NCBI GenBank assembly: GCA_023429265.1
Contig: JAEYVS010000038.1
Location: 1 to 5,842, forward strand
Length of the DNA stretch: 5,842 bases
DNA from: Bacteroidota bacterium
GTDB taxonomy: Bacteria; Bacteroidota; Ignavibacteria; Tepidaquicellales; Tepidaquicellaceae
Direction of reading: 5' to 3'
Part shown: one piece after another, positions 1 to 5,768 of the stretch
How positions within the stretch are numbered: the first letter of the stretch is position 1
Layout: each line of letters starts with the position of its first letter
Position numbers and translations under genes: made by a program
The notes under the pieces: generated by a model
Database searches by the model: none
Told to the model about the DNA's origin: nothing
Seen by the model: only the letters and a program-made list of their open reading frames with translations

Positions 1-716
1 GTTTCTGTACCGTCTTTGATCTGACCAATTCTTCTGATATCCATTCTGATCGAGGCATAGAATTTCAGGGCTTTACCGCCTGTCGTAGTTTCCGGGCTAC
101 CGAACATTACACCGATCTTATCCCTTAGCTGGTTAGTAAAGATCAGCACTACCTTTGACTTCGATACAGCCGCTGTCAGCTTCCTCAATGCCTGGGACAT
201 AAGCCTTGCCTGCATACCCATCATCGAGTCACCCATTTCGCCTTCTATTTCTGCTCTCGGAGTCAGCGCTGCCACAGAGTCCACTATTATTACATCCAGC
301 GCATTACTCCTTACTAAAGTTTCACATATCTCCAGCGCCTGCTCACCGTATTCGGGCTGAGAAATCAGGAGGTTGCTTACATCCACACCCAGCTTCTGGG
401 CATATGACGTATCCAGGGCGTGCTCGGTGTCTATGAATGCAGCCATTCCCCCTTTTTTCTGAGCCTCGGAGATGATGTGGAGACAAACCGTGGTTTTACC
501 GGATGATTCCGGACCATATATTTCTATTATTCTTCCCGTTGGGACACCGCCTACACCCAGCGCGGCATCCAGCGATATCGAGCCTGTCGTGATCGAATCT
601 ATTTTTCTTACAGGCTGATCACCAAGCCTCATTACTGAGCCTTTACCGTGATCCTTTTCGATCTGCTCGATCGCCATCTCGAGGGATTTCTTTTTGATGT
701 TGTTGTCGTCTGACAT
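1..716 (-). CDS. recA: RecA recombinase, N-terminal 238 codons (3' end outside window)
   Basis: RecA is the cytosolic ATP-dependent recombinase that coats single-stranded DNA, drives strand exchange and, in bacteria with an SOS response, triggers LexA self-cleavage. Translation from the ATG at 716 begins MSDDNNIKKKSLEMAIEQIE. Visible motifs are Walker A GPESSGKT (residues 68-75), the catalytic Glu in FIDTEHALD (Glu98), Walker B VIIVDS (142-147), loop L1 EGEMGDS (158-164), the switch Gln in TNQL (Gln196), the L2 region with IGVMFGSPETTTGG (201-214), and the RecA signature ALKFYASIR (216-224). The window edge removes roughly the last third, including the C-terminal domain; full-length RecA is usually near 350 residues. 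The start was chosen because it gives the normal short N-terminal helix before the core. No Shine-Dalgarno sequence precedes it; the upstream stretch is A-rich. All key residues in the visible part are intact. Transcription probably starts from its own promoter near 772-803, separate from nrdJ. Confidence 0.98.
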   Translation of the reverse strand, partial: MSDDNNIKKKSLEMAIEQIEKDHGKGSVMRLGDQPVRKIDSITTGSISLDAALGVGGVPTGRIIEIYGPESSGKTTVCLHIISEAQKKGGMAAFIDTEHALDTSYAQKLGVDVSNLLISQPEYGEQALEICETLVRSNALDVIIVDSVAALTPRAEIEGEMGDSMMGMQARLMSQALRKLTAAVSKSKVVLIFTNQLRDKIGVMFGSPETTTGGKALKFYASIRMDIRRIGQIKDGTE

Positions 717-752
717 TGGTGTGTGATTTAATTTTTTCTTTCTGATTTCAGG

Positions 753-767
753 AGGATTCTTAATCCT
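753..767. promoter_or_regulatory. Inverted repeat at the predicted recA transcription start (possible operator)
   Basis: The sequence AGGATT-CTT-AATCCT is a perfect 6-bp inverted repeat around a 3-bp centre. It lies 5 bp downstream of the putative recA -7 element (772-779), so it would overlap or sit just past the transcription start, a common operator position. It could bind a repressor such as LexA, but it matches neither the E. coli (CTGT-N8-ACAG) nor the Gram-positive LexA box. It could also be a chance palindrome. Confidence 0.3.
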
Positions 768-771
768 GTTT

Positions 772-803
772 CAAACCTAATACATTTTTATTTCTAATGC
801 AAT
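772..803 (-). promoter_or_regulatory. Putative recA promoter, Bacteroidota type
   Basis: Read on the minus strand, ATTG (800-803) is followed after exactly 20 bp by TAGGTTTG (772-779). This fits the Bacteroidota primary sigma-factor pattern TTTG-N(about 20)-TAnnTTTG with one mismatch in the -33 box. The predicted start near 765 would give a leader of about 50 nt before the recA ATG. The nrdJ promoter candidate has the same spacing. Confidence 0.5.
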
Positions 804-920
804 ACCAAAATACCATAAATTTATAAGGCACCACCTTAAGCCCTTTTAACCAACTAATATCAATAGTTTAGACAATGATTTTTCTTCAATTATTTCCTCT
901 TTCCAAAATTTTACACAACT

Positions 921-950
921 AAAAAACCCGCCTTCTCTGACGGGTTTTTT
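921..950 (-). terminator. Rho-independent terminator of nrdJ
   Basis: AAAAAACCCG (921-930) and CGGGTTTTTT (941-950) are perfect inverted repeats 52 bp past the nrdJ stop. In minus-strand RNA the stem extends inward by a U-G and a C-G pair (CCCGUC/GGCGGG) with an AGAGAA loop, followed by six U. In plus-strand RNA the first of these inner pairs becomes a C-A mismatch. The hairpin is therefore best in the direction of nrdJ and separates it from the downstream recA promoter. The A-tract on the other arm could allow weaker termination in the opposite direction. Confidence 0.85.
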
Positions 951-1001
951 TACAACAAATTTTGTCTTTGTGGTCTCTACGCCTCAGCGGTTAAACAACT
1001 T

Positions 1002-4000
1002 TTACGAGCAGCCGCTTGTACCGCCGCAGGTCACGCACTTCAGGCAGGTGCCGTTCCGTACCATCGTATTGCTTCCGCATTCGGTACAGATGTCACCTGT
1101 ATATCCTTTCAGCTTGGCTTCTTCCACCTTGGACATTCCGTTGGTGTGGCCGTTAGATGCTTTTGCGTGAGTACCGTTGCCGTTAGATGGCTTTACCACT
1201 ACCGGCTGTACTTTTGCTTCAGCTTCAGCATTCCTTATGTGAAGCTCCGGGTCTTCATTTACTTTGCTCATCGGCATCTCATCTACTATCTTATCACTAA
1301 AAACTTCTTCTTCATCAAAATCTTCTTCCGGGATATCTTTTCCGGCTTTGGTGCCTGCGATCGAAAGTATGTCGATTCCCTTATTCACATTCACATCCTC
1401 ATCATTGAGATGCGCCAGGTCTGTCCTTCCAAGATATGTCACCGCCAGCTCCCTGAATATGTAATCGATGATCGAGGTTGACATCTTTATCCTGTCATTG
1501 CCCATCACTATTCCATTCGGCTCGAATCTGGTATAAACGAACGCGTCGATGAATTCCTCCAGCGGCACGCCGTGCTGCAGACCGAGCGATATCGAAATGG
1601 CGAAACAGTTCATAAGGCTCCTGAATGCAGCCCCTTCCCTGTGCATATCGATGAATATCTCACCAAGCTGTCCGTTCTCGTATTCACCGGTCCTGATATA
1701 TACCGAGTGATTTCCGATCTTTGCCTTCTGAGTATATCCCTTCCTTCTGAATGGAAGCTTTCTTCTCTTGGCAATGTACCTATGGATGATCTTTTCTGCT
1801 ACTTTTACTATATCGCTGTTATTCTGTATGATCTCTTCTACTATTTCAGCTGCCTCTTCATCATACTCTCCTTCATCAGTCATCGAGTTCAATGGCTGTG
1901 ACAGTTTCGAGCCGTCCCTGTAAAGCGCGTTCGCCTTCAGGCAAAGCCCCCACGACATTTCGTAGGCAGTCTTCATATCTTCTACAGAAGCCTCATTCGG
2001 CAGATTAATGGTCTTAGAAATAGCGCCCGAAATAAATGACTGGGCTGCTGCCATCAACCTGATGTGAGCTCCCGCTTTAATGTATCTCGTGCCCTTCTTT
2101 CCGCACTTATTAGCGCAGTCGAATATCGGGTAGTGCTCCTGCTTAAGATGTGGAGCGCCCTCTATCGTCATCGCGCCGCATACATAGTCATTCACTTCTT
2201 CTACCTGCTCCCTGCTAAATCCGAGCGCAGTAAGTACGTTGAAATTCGGATCGTCTAACTGCTCTTCATTAAATCCTAACACATTCTTGCAGAATCCCGC
2301 GCCGAGCGACCATTTATTAAACGCAAAATTAATATCGAATACCGAAGGAAGCGATTTCTCGATCTGTTTAATGATCTCCTTCGTAAATCCCTTCTCTAAT
2401 AATACACCTGCATTGATGTGCGGACAATCGACTAATGTACCGTGTCCCTTGGTGTACTTAATAATATCGTTTACTTCTTTCTCATTATATCCGAGTTTTT
2501 TCAATGCCGGTGGTACAGATTCATTAATTATCTTGAAGTATCCGCCGCCTGCCAGCTTCTTGAATTTCACCAGAGCAAAATCCGGCTCGACACCCGTAGT
2601 GTCACAGTCCATCAATAGACCGATAGTGCCTGTAGGCGCTATCACGGTCACCTGGGCATTTCTGTAGCCATACTTATCACCCAGCTCCAGTGCGAGGTCT
2701 GACGCGTCCCTGGCAGCTTTTAGAAGCTCCTCAGGACAGTATCTCTTATCGATTCCCATTGGATATATGCTCAGTCCTTCGTACTCCTTCTCGGCGAGAT
2801 TATAAGCCGCTCTTCTGTGGTTTCTGACCACTCTGAGCATATTCTCTTTATTGTCTTCATATCTCGGGAATGCGCCTAATTCCTTTGCCATCTCCGCTGA
2901 TGTAGCGTATGATGTCATATGGAGAATAGCCGTTATCGCTCCCGTTATCGCCAGCGCGTCATTTGAGTCATAAGGAATACCTTTCCTCATTAATAGCGCT
3001 CCCATATTTGCATATCCAAGTCCCAGCGTCCTGTACTCAAAAGAAAGCTCGGCAATTTCCTTACTCGGGAATTGCGCCATCAATACACTCACCTCCAGCA
3101 CCACCGTCCACAATCTCGATGCGTGTCTGAATTTCTCTATCTGGAATTCTTCCGTATCGTCATTATAAAACTTCACAAGGTTCAGCGAAGCAAGATTACA
3201 CGCGGTATCATCCAGGAACATATATTCCGAACAAGGATTGGATGCTTTGATCTCTCCGCCATTCGGACACGTATGCCACTCATTTATGGTTGTGTGGAAT
3301 TGGATTCCCGGATCCGCGCACGCCCACGCACTGAATGCTATCTGGTCCCAGAGCTCGCTTGCCTTCATTGTCTTAGACGGCTTTGGATCTCTGCCTTCCT
3401 TTTTAGCTCTCTTCAGCTCGGTCCTCCAGTACAGGTTCCAGTCACCGTCATTTTTCACGGCTTCCATAAATTCATTCGTCGCCCTGATGCTGTTGTTGGA
3501 GTTCTGTCCCGATACAGTTGCGTATGCATCTGAATTCCAATCAGTATCATATACCGGTACATTGATCTCTTTATATCCCAGCTTTGCCAGGTGTACTACT
3601 CTCTCTATGTAGTTAGCAGGAATATGAGCCTTCCTCGCTTCGGTGATAGCCGCCGCTAATTGCTTGTTCTTCTTCCTGTCGAATAGGTCATTCTCAGGAT
3701 GTCCCGCGTGACAGGCTTTCATTATCCTGTTCAGGTAAATGTTCAGAGCCTTTGAGCCTGCTACAAGCGCCGCTACCTTCTGCTCTTCTTTTACCTTCCA
3801 GTTGATATACTCTTCTATGTCAGGGTGATCCATATCGAGCGTTACCATCTTGGCAGCTCTTCTTGTTGTGCCTCCGGATTTTATCGCCCCTGCGCTTCTG
3901 TCTCCTATTTTCAAAAATGACATTAAGCCCGAAGACTTTCCGCCTCCGCTCAATGTTTCCCCGTCTCCCCTGATAGCAGAGAAGTTAGATCCTGTCCCCG

Positions 4001-4685
4001 ATCCATATTTGAATAATCTTGCTTCCCTCACCCATAGATCCATTATTCCCCCTTCATTAACCAGGTCATCACTCACTGATTGAATGAAACACGCATGTGG
4101 CTGCGGATGTGTGTATGCGTCAGTTGACTGAGTCAGCTTTCCTGTGTCTGCATCCACATAGTAATGTCCCTGGGCAGGTCCTTCGATGCCATACGCCCAG
4201 TTCAAACCCGTGTTGAACCATTGTGGTGAATTCGGCGCGGAGAACTGCATCGCGAGCATATAAAACATCTCGTCATAAAAGTTCTTTGCGTCCGCTTCGG
4301 TGTTAAAATAATTGTGCTTCCAGCCCCAGTACGTCCAGCATCCTGCTAAACGGTTGAAAACCTGCGCGGAATCTGACTCTGAGCCGTACCTCTCCTCTGC
4401 GGGCAGGTCGCTCAGCTTGTCTTCATCTGCTGTTGAGCGCTGAAGCCATTCAGGCACGCCTTCTTCTTCGACTTTCTTTAGATACTTTGGAATTCCTGCT
4501 TTACGAAAATACTTCTGCGCGATAATGTCTGTCGCGACTTGTGACCAATGTTTGGGGATGAGTATGTCGTTCATCTCGAAAACAATAGAGCCGTCGGGAT
4601 TACGTATAACGGATGATCTCTTTTCAAAGTCAATCGTGTCTTTCGCGTGCTCACTATTGGCGGTGAATACCCTATTAATTTTCAT
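1002..4685 (-). CDS. nrdJ: Adenosylcobalamin-dependent (class II) ribonucleotide reductase, NrdJ
   Basis: This cytosolic enzyme reduces ribonucleotides to deoxyribonucleotides, using a cysteine thiyl radical generated from adenosylcobalamin, so it needs neither oxygen nor a separate radical subunit. The 1227-residue product aligns from memory along its whole length with the long NrdJ type known from alphaproteobacteria. Visible residues: redox Cys199 in HPHACF; the finger loop NPCSE (483-487) with Asn483, thiyl-radical Cys485 and Glu487; the partner redox Cys496 in TACNLASLNL; and PTGTIG (685-690). Residues about 980-1090, starting near RRKGYTQKAKIG, match the TSCPD domain. A Gly/Asn/His-rich flexible linker (about 1166-1186) leads to a Cys-rich tail with C1200/C1203, C1214/C1217, C1220 and C1226, which probably re-reduces the active-site disulfide. 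I see no N-terminal ATP-cone and no intein. The ATG at 4685 gives the expected MKI start; no Shine-Dalgarno is present. It appears to be a single-gene transcription unit with a promoter near 4838-4869 and a terminator at 921-950. Confidence 0.98.
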   Translation of the reverse strand: MKINRVFTANSEHAKDTIDFEKRSSVIRNPDGSIVFEMNDILIPKHWSQVATDIIAQKYFRKAGIPKYLKKVEEEGVPEWLQRSTADEDKLSDLPAEERYGSESDSAQVFNRLAGCWTYWGWKHNYFNTEADAKNFYDEMFYMLAMQFSAPNSPQWFNTGLNWAYGIEGPAQGHYYVDADTGKLTQSTDAYTHPQPHACFIQSVSDDLVNEGGIMDLWVREARLFKYGSGTGSNFSAIRGDGETLSGGGKSSGLMSFLKIGDRSAGAIKSGGTTRRAAKMVTLDMDHPDIEEYINWKVKEEQKVAALVAGSKALNIYLNRIMKACHAGHPENDLFDRKKNKQLAAAITEARKAHIPANYIERVVHLAKLGYKEINVPVYDTDWNSDAYATVSGQNSNNSIRATNEFMEAVKNDGDWNLYWRTELKRAKKEGRDPKPSKTMKASELWDQIAFSAWACADPGIQFHTTINEWHTCPNGGEIKASNPCSEYMFLDDTACNLASLNLVKFYNDDTEEFQIEKFRHASRLWTVVLEVSVLMAQFPSKEIAELSFEYRTLGLGYANMGALLMRKGIPYDSNDALAITGAITAILHMTSYATSAEMAKELGAFPRYEDNKENMLRVVRNHRRAAYNLAEKEYEGLSIYPMGIDKRYCPEELLKAARDASDLALELGDKYGYRNAQVTVIAPTGTIGLLMDCDTTGVEPDFALVKFKKLAGGGYFKIINESVPPALKKLGYNEKEVNDIIKYTKGHGTLVDCPHINAGVLLEKGFTKEIIKQIEKSLPSVFDINFAFNKWSLGAGFCKNVLGFNEEQLDDPNFNVLTALGFSREQVEEVNDYVCGAMTIEGAPHLKQEHYPIFDCANKCGKKGTRYIKAGAHIRLMAAAQSFISGAISKTINLPNEASVEDMKTAYEMSWGLCLKANALYRDGSKLSQPLNSMTDEGEYDEEAAEIVEEIIQNNSDIVKVAEKIIHRYIAKRRKLPFRRKGYTQKAKIGNHSVYIRTGEYENGQLGEIFIDMHREGAAFRSLMNCFAISISLGLQHGVPLEEFIDAFVYTRFEPNGIVMGNDRIKMSTSIIDYIFRELAVTYLGRTDLAHLNDEDVNVNKGIDILSIAGTKAGKDIPEEDFDEEEVFSDKIVDEMPMSKVNEDPELHIRNAEAEAKVQPVVVKPSNGNGTHAKASNGHTNGMSKVEEAKLKGYTGDICTECGSNTMVRNGTCLKCVTCGGTSGCS

Positions 4686-4726
4686 ACATATGAAATTTTG
4701 TAAATTAACGAAAAATGATTTAATGT

Positions 4727-4763
4727 AAGATTTGCCACACGGCTGCTCCGGGGGGTAAATCTT
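4727..4763 (-). promoter_or_regulatory. Symmetric hairpin in the predicted nrdJ leader
   Basis: As minus-strand RNA this 37-nt segment can fold symmetrically. The outer arms AAGAUUU/AAAUCUU pair perfectly. An A-C mismatch and a CC/GG pair follow, then a 3x3 internal loop (CCC/UGU), a CGG/CCG stem and an AGCAG terminal loop. It is GC-rich at its centre within an otherwise very AT-rich spacer and ends 41 nt upstream of the nrdJ ATG. It may be a regulatory leader structure or a protein-binding palindrome. There is no T-tract, so it is not a simple attenuator. Its function is unknown. Confidence 0.4.
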
Positions 4764-4837
4764 TCTCCTATTTGAACTTCTTTACTGCTAGATTGGCTTA
4801 AAATTGTAAAAATTTAAGTCAAAGAATGGGGTTAAAA

Positions 4838-4869
4838 CAAAATTAACGTTTCTAATTTTTAAAATCAAA
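4838..4869 (-). promoter_or_regulatory. Putative nrdJ promoter, Bacteroidota type
   Basis: On the minus strand TTTG (4866-4869) is followed after exactly 20 bp by TAATTTTG (4838-4845), a full match to the Bacteroidota pattern TTTG-N(about 20)-TAnnTTTG. The predicted transcription start near 4830 gives a leader of about 145 nt that contains the hairpin at 4727-4763. The AT-rich setting raises the chance of a random match, but the exact spacing also seen upstream of recA supports it. Confidence 0.55.
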
Positions 4870-4944
4870 TTTTGGCTAAAACTTACTGATTTTCTTGATT
4901 TTAAAAAAACATTACCACAATGTTACACCCGGTTTGCTAGACAG

Positions 4945-4983
4945 TTATTAACAAGGGTTACATAGTTACTAACATTATTAACA
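4945..4983. repeat. Three near-copies of TTATTAACA upstream of the nrdJ promoter
   Basis: TTATTAACA occurs at 4945-4953 and 4975-4983, and TTACTAACA at 4966-4974, directly abutting the third copy. The two identical copies are 30 bp apart, close to three helical turns, which would place them on the same DNA face. They lie about 75-115 bp upstream of the nrdJ -33 box, a position where an activator or repressor could bind. They only weakly resemble DnaA boxes (TTATNCACA, two mismatches). The stretch is AT-rich, so chance is possible. Confidence 0.35.
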
Positions 4984-5128
4984 AATTGCAATCACTCTAT
5001 ATTGCACTTGACGAAACCCTCATTTCCATAGAATGAACATTAAATCACTAACAACTTCTTCACACTCTTATAACAAAATCTAAACAATATAAATTGCGGG
5101 AAGAAAGAGAAGGAATTATACCACTAAT
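4984..5128. other. AT-rich non-coding spacer
   Basis: I see no gene here on either strand. The only structure noted is ATTGCAAT (4985-4992), itself a palindrome, followed 8 bp later by ATTGCA (5001-5006), which forms a weak inverted repeat TGCAAT-N8-ATTGCA. No clear plus-strand promoter is visible. This stretch separates the nrdJ control region from the repeat cluster that begins at 5129. Confidence 0.6.
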
Positions 5129-5164
5129 TTTCACCAATTACACGAATTTCACTAATTACACGAA
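5129..5164. repeat. 18-bp tandem repeat, two units
   Basis: TTTCACCAATTACACGAA (5129-5146) is followed immediately by TTTCACTAATTACACGAA (5147-5164), 17 of 18 bases identical. A partial third copy, CCACTAATTT, precedes it at 5121-5130. Runs of CACGAATT-like units are familiar to me from intergenic DNA of several bacterial groups, so this is probably a dispersed short intergenic repeat. No coding or regulatory role is evident. Confidence 0.75.
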
Positions 5165-5187
5165 TGTTATTTCAACCTATCCAATGC

Positions 5188-5211
5188 AGGCGACGTCACG
5201 CGACGTCGCCT
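5188..5211. repeat. GC-rich palindrome with 10-bp perfect arms
   Basis: AGGCGACGTC (5188-5197) and GACGTCGCCT (5202-5211) are perfect inverted repeats around a 4-base centre ACGC. The arms are far more GC-rich than the surrounding DNA. No T-tract follows on either side, so it is not a standard terminator. It resembles a REP-type extragenic palindrome; a protein-binding site is an alternative. Confidence 0.75.
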
Positions 5212-5237
5212 ACGATATTAATTTGGACAAAATATTG

Positions 5238-5261
5238 CCACAGAGCCACTGAGTCACAGAG
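5238..5261. repeat. Three tandem 8-bp units of CCACAGAG type
   Basis: CCACAGAG (5238-5245), CCACTGAG (5246-5253) and TCACAGAG (5254-5261) form three exact-length 8-bp units, each one mismatch from the consensus or identical to it. Similar CACAGAG arrays are known to me from intergenic regions of unrelated bacteria. It is too short and too regular for a CRISPR array, which would have unique spacers. Confidence 0.7.
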
Positions 5262-5289
5262 TTGAAAGAGATTGAATTGCCACTGCTTG

Positions 5290-5335
5290 TCCCGATTTTA
5301 ATCGGGAAGCTTTTCCCGAAGGGATGCCTACGGCA
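5290..5335. repeat. Cluster of small nested hairpins
   Basis: The cluster starts with a perfect inverted repeat TCCCGATT-TT-AATCGGGA (5290-5307). It is followed by overlapping small ones: GGGAA-GCTT-TTCCC (5304-5317), TCCC-GAA-GGGA (5314-5324) and TGCC-TAC-GGCA (5325-5335). Several are mutually exclusive, so alternative folds are possible. The 12-base core TCCCGAAGGGAT (5314-5325) recurs at 5484-5495, linking this cluster to the palindrome downstream. It probably belongs to a dispersed palindromic repeat family. Confidence 0.65.
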
Positions 5336-5397
5336 AGCTCGTGGGTAAATGCTAATAAAATAAGATTGGCTTTAGCCACTAAGCTCTTCCCGTTTCC

Positions 5398-5464
5398 TTG
5401 TCATCCTGAGCCAAAGGCGAAGGATCTCCTGCCATCAGATTCTTCGCTCCGCTCAGAATGACAA
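5398..5464. repeat. 67-bp imperfect inverted repeat of the TCATTCTGAG family
   Basis: The outer arms TTGTCATCCTGAG (5398-5410) and CTCAGAATGACAA (5452-5464) pair at 12 of 13 positions. Inner segments CGAAGGATCT (5419-5428) and AGATTCTTCG (5438-5447 approximately) pair at 9 of 10. Elements of the form TCATTCTGAGC...CGAAGAATCT are, from general knowledge, abundant in intergenic DNA of many bacteria including the FCB group. No transposase is present, so it is REP- or MITE-like. It falls in the gene-free divergent spacer. Confidence 0.75.
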
Positions 5465-5482
5465 AAACAAAGCGTGATCATT

Positions 5483-5506
5483 CTCCCGAAGGGATCCCTT
5501 CTGGAG
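5483..5506. repeat. 24-bp palindrome with one mismatched pair
   Basis: The centre GAAGGGATCCCTTC (5488-5501) is a perfect 14-bp palindrome. It is flanked by one mismatched pair (C5487/T5502) and then CTCC (5483-5486) pairing with GGAG (5503-5506). It shares the 12-base core TCCCGAAGGGAT with the hairpin cluster at 5314-5325, so the two may be copies of one element flanking the long inverted repeat at 5398-5464. Positions 5507-5615 downstream show nothing recognisable. Confidence 0.7.
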
Positions 5507-5615
5507 TGTTAATTAGTGGTACAGTCTTTTTCTATTCTAATTGGGAACGCCTCCGTGGCAAATCCCACTCTACAAACTCCATTAACTCTAAAAACTTTAT
5601 TCACTATATTTACCT

Positions 5616-5768
5616 ATGAACGATTTCCCAAAACTATACCTATCCGACGCAATAAAAAAATTCCGCCCCGATTATATCTCCCCTTTGGACAAAGGGGAGA
5701 AGTCACAGCCCGCAAGCAATGCGAGCGGATGCTGTGACAGAGGGGTTGCAAATAATAAATCTATATGA
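5616..5768 (+). pseudogene. Truncated duplicate of the downstream gene start, read through into a repeat element
   Basis: The ATG at 5616 opens with MNDFPKLYLSDAIKKFR, nearly the same 17 residues that begin the gene at 5765 (only K6 versus D6 differs in the 16 fully comparable codons). After residue 17 the similarity stops, and the frame runs through the two-hairpin element at 5677-5738 to a TGA at 5766-5768, giving 50 codons. Of 50 aligned bases 11 differ, and seven of the eight changed codons are synonymous. That pattern suggests the copy was once a functional diverged paralog, not a fresh duplication. It appears to have lost everything past codon 17, probably when the element was inserted or by deletion. 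Its TGA overlaps the downstream ATG (ATGA), so if translated it could couple to the next gene. It might alternatively be a real short leader peptide. Confidence 0.6.
5677..5738. repeat. Two-hairpin palindromic element inside the truncated gene copy
   Basis: The first hairpin has perfect 11-bp arms, TCTCCCCTTTG (5677-5687) and CAAAGGGGAGA (5690-5700), around GA. The second has GTCACAGC (5702-5709) pairing with GCTGTGAC (5731-5738), continued inward by CCGC (5710-5713) with GCGG (5725-5728) and a two-base bulge. The following AGAGGGG (5739-5745) may belong to the element. Composite elements of this look are, to my knowledge, dispersed in FCB-group intergenic DNA. Here the reading frame stays open across it. 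No T-tract follows, so it is not a clear terminator. Confidence 0.75.

Noticed and set aside
206..436. 76-codon open frame on the plus strand
   Set aside because: It is antisense to the conserved recA core; the Pro/Ser/His-rich product looks like a shadow translation.
970..1481. Open frames on the plus strand within the nrdJ region (for example 970-1170 and 1146-1481)
   Set aside because: They lie antisense to a fully conserved enzyme, have no recognisable family and have compositions typical of shadow frames.
1002..4685. Intein or frameshift in nrdJ
   Set aside because: Ribonucleotide reductases often carry inteins, but the protein is continuous, its length suits the long NrdJ type, and no splicing motifs interrupt the active-site loops.
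4727..4830. Cobalamin riboswitch upstream of nrdJ
   Set aside because: Only a short CCGGAG run resembles the B12 box. The other conserved elements of the class are not seen in the leader, and the predicted leader of about 145 nt is short for a full riboswitch.
4945..4983. Replication origin with DnaA boxes
   Set aside because: TTATTAACA has two mismatches to TTATNCACA, only three copies are present, and neither dnaA nor dnaN is nearby.
5188..5211. Rho-independent terminator
   Set aside because: The palindrome is strong but no T-tract follows on either strand, and no gene ends near it.
5129..5261. CRISPR array
   Set aside because: The 18-bp and 8-bp units are directly tandem with no unique spacers, there are too few of them, and no cas genes are near.
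5516..5737. 73-codon plus-strand frame starting at 5516
   Set aside because: It overlaps, in another frame, the truncated gene copy and the palindromic element, and its product has no recognisable motif. The 5616 frame has paralog support and this one does not.
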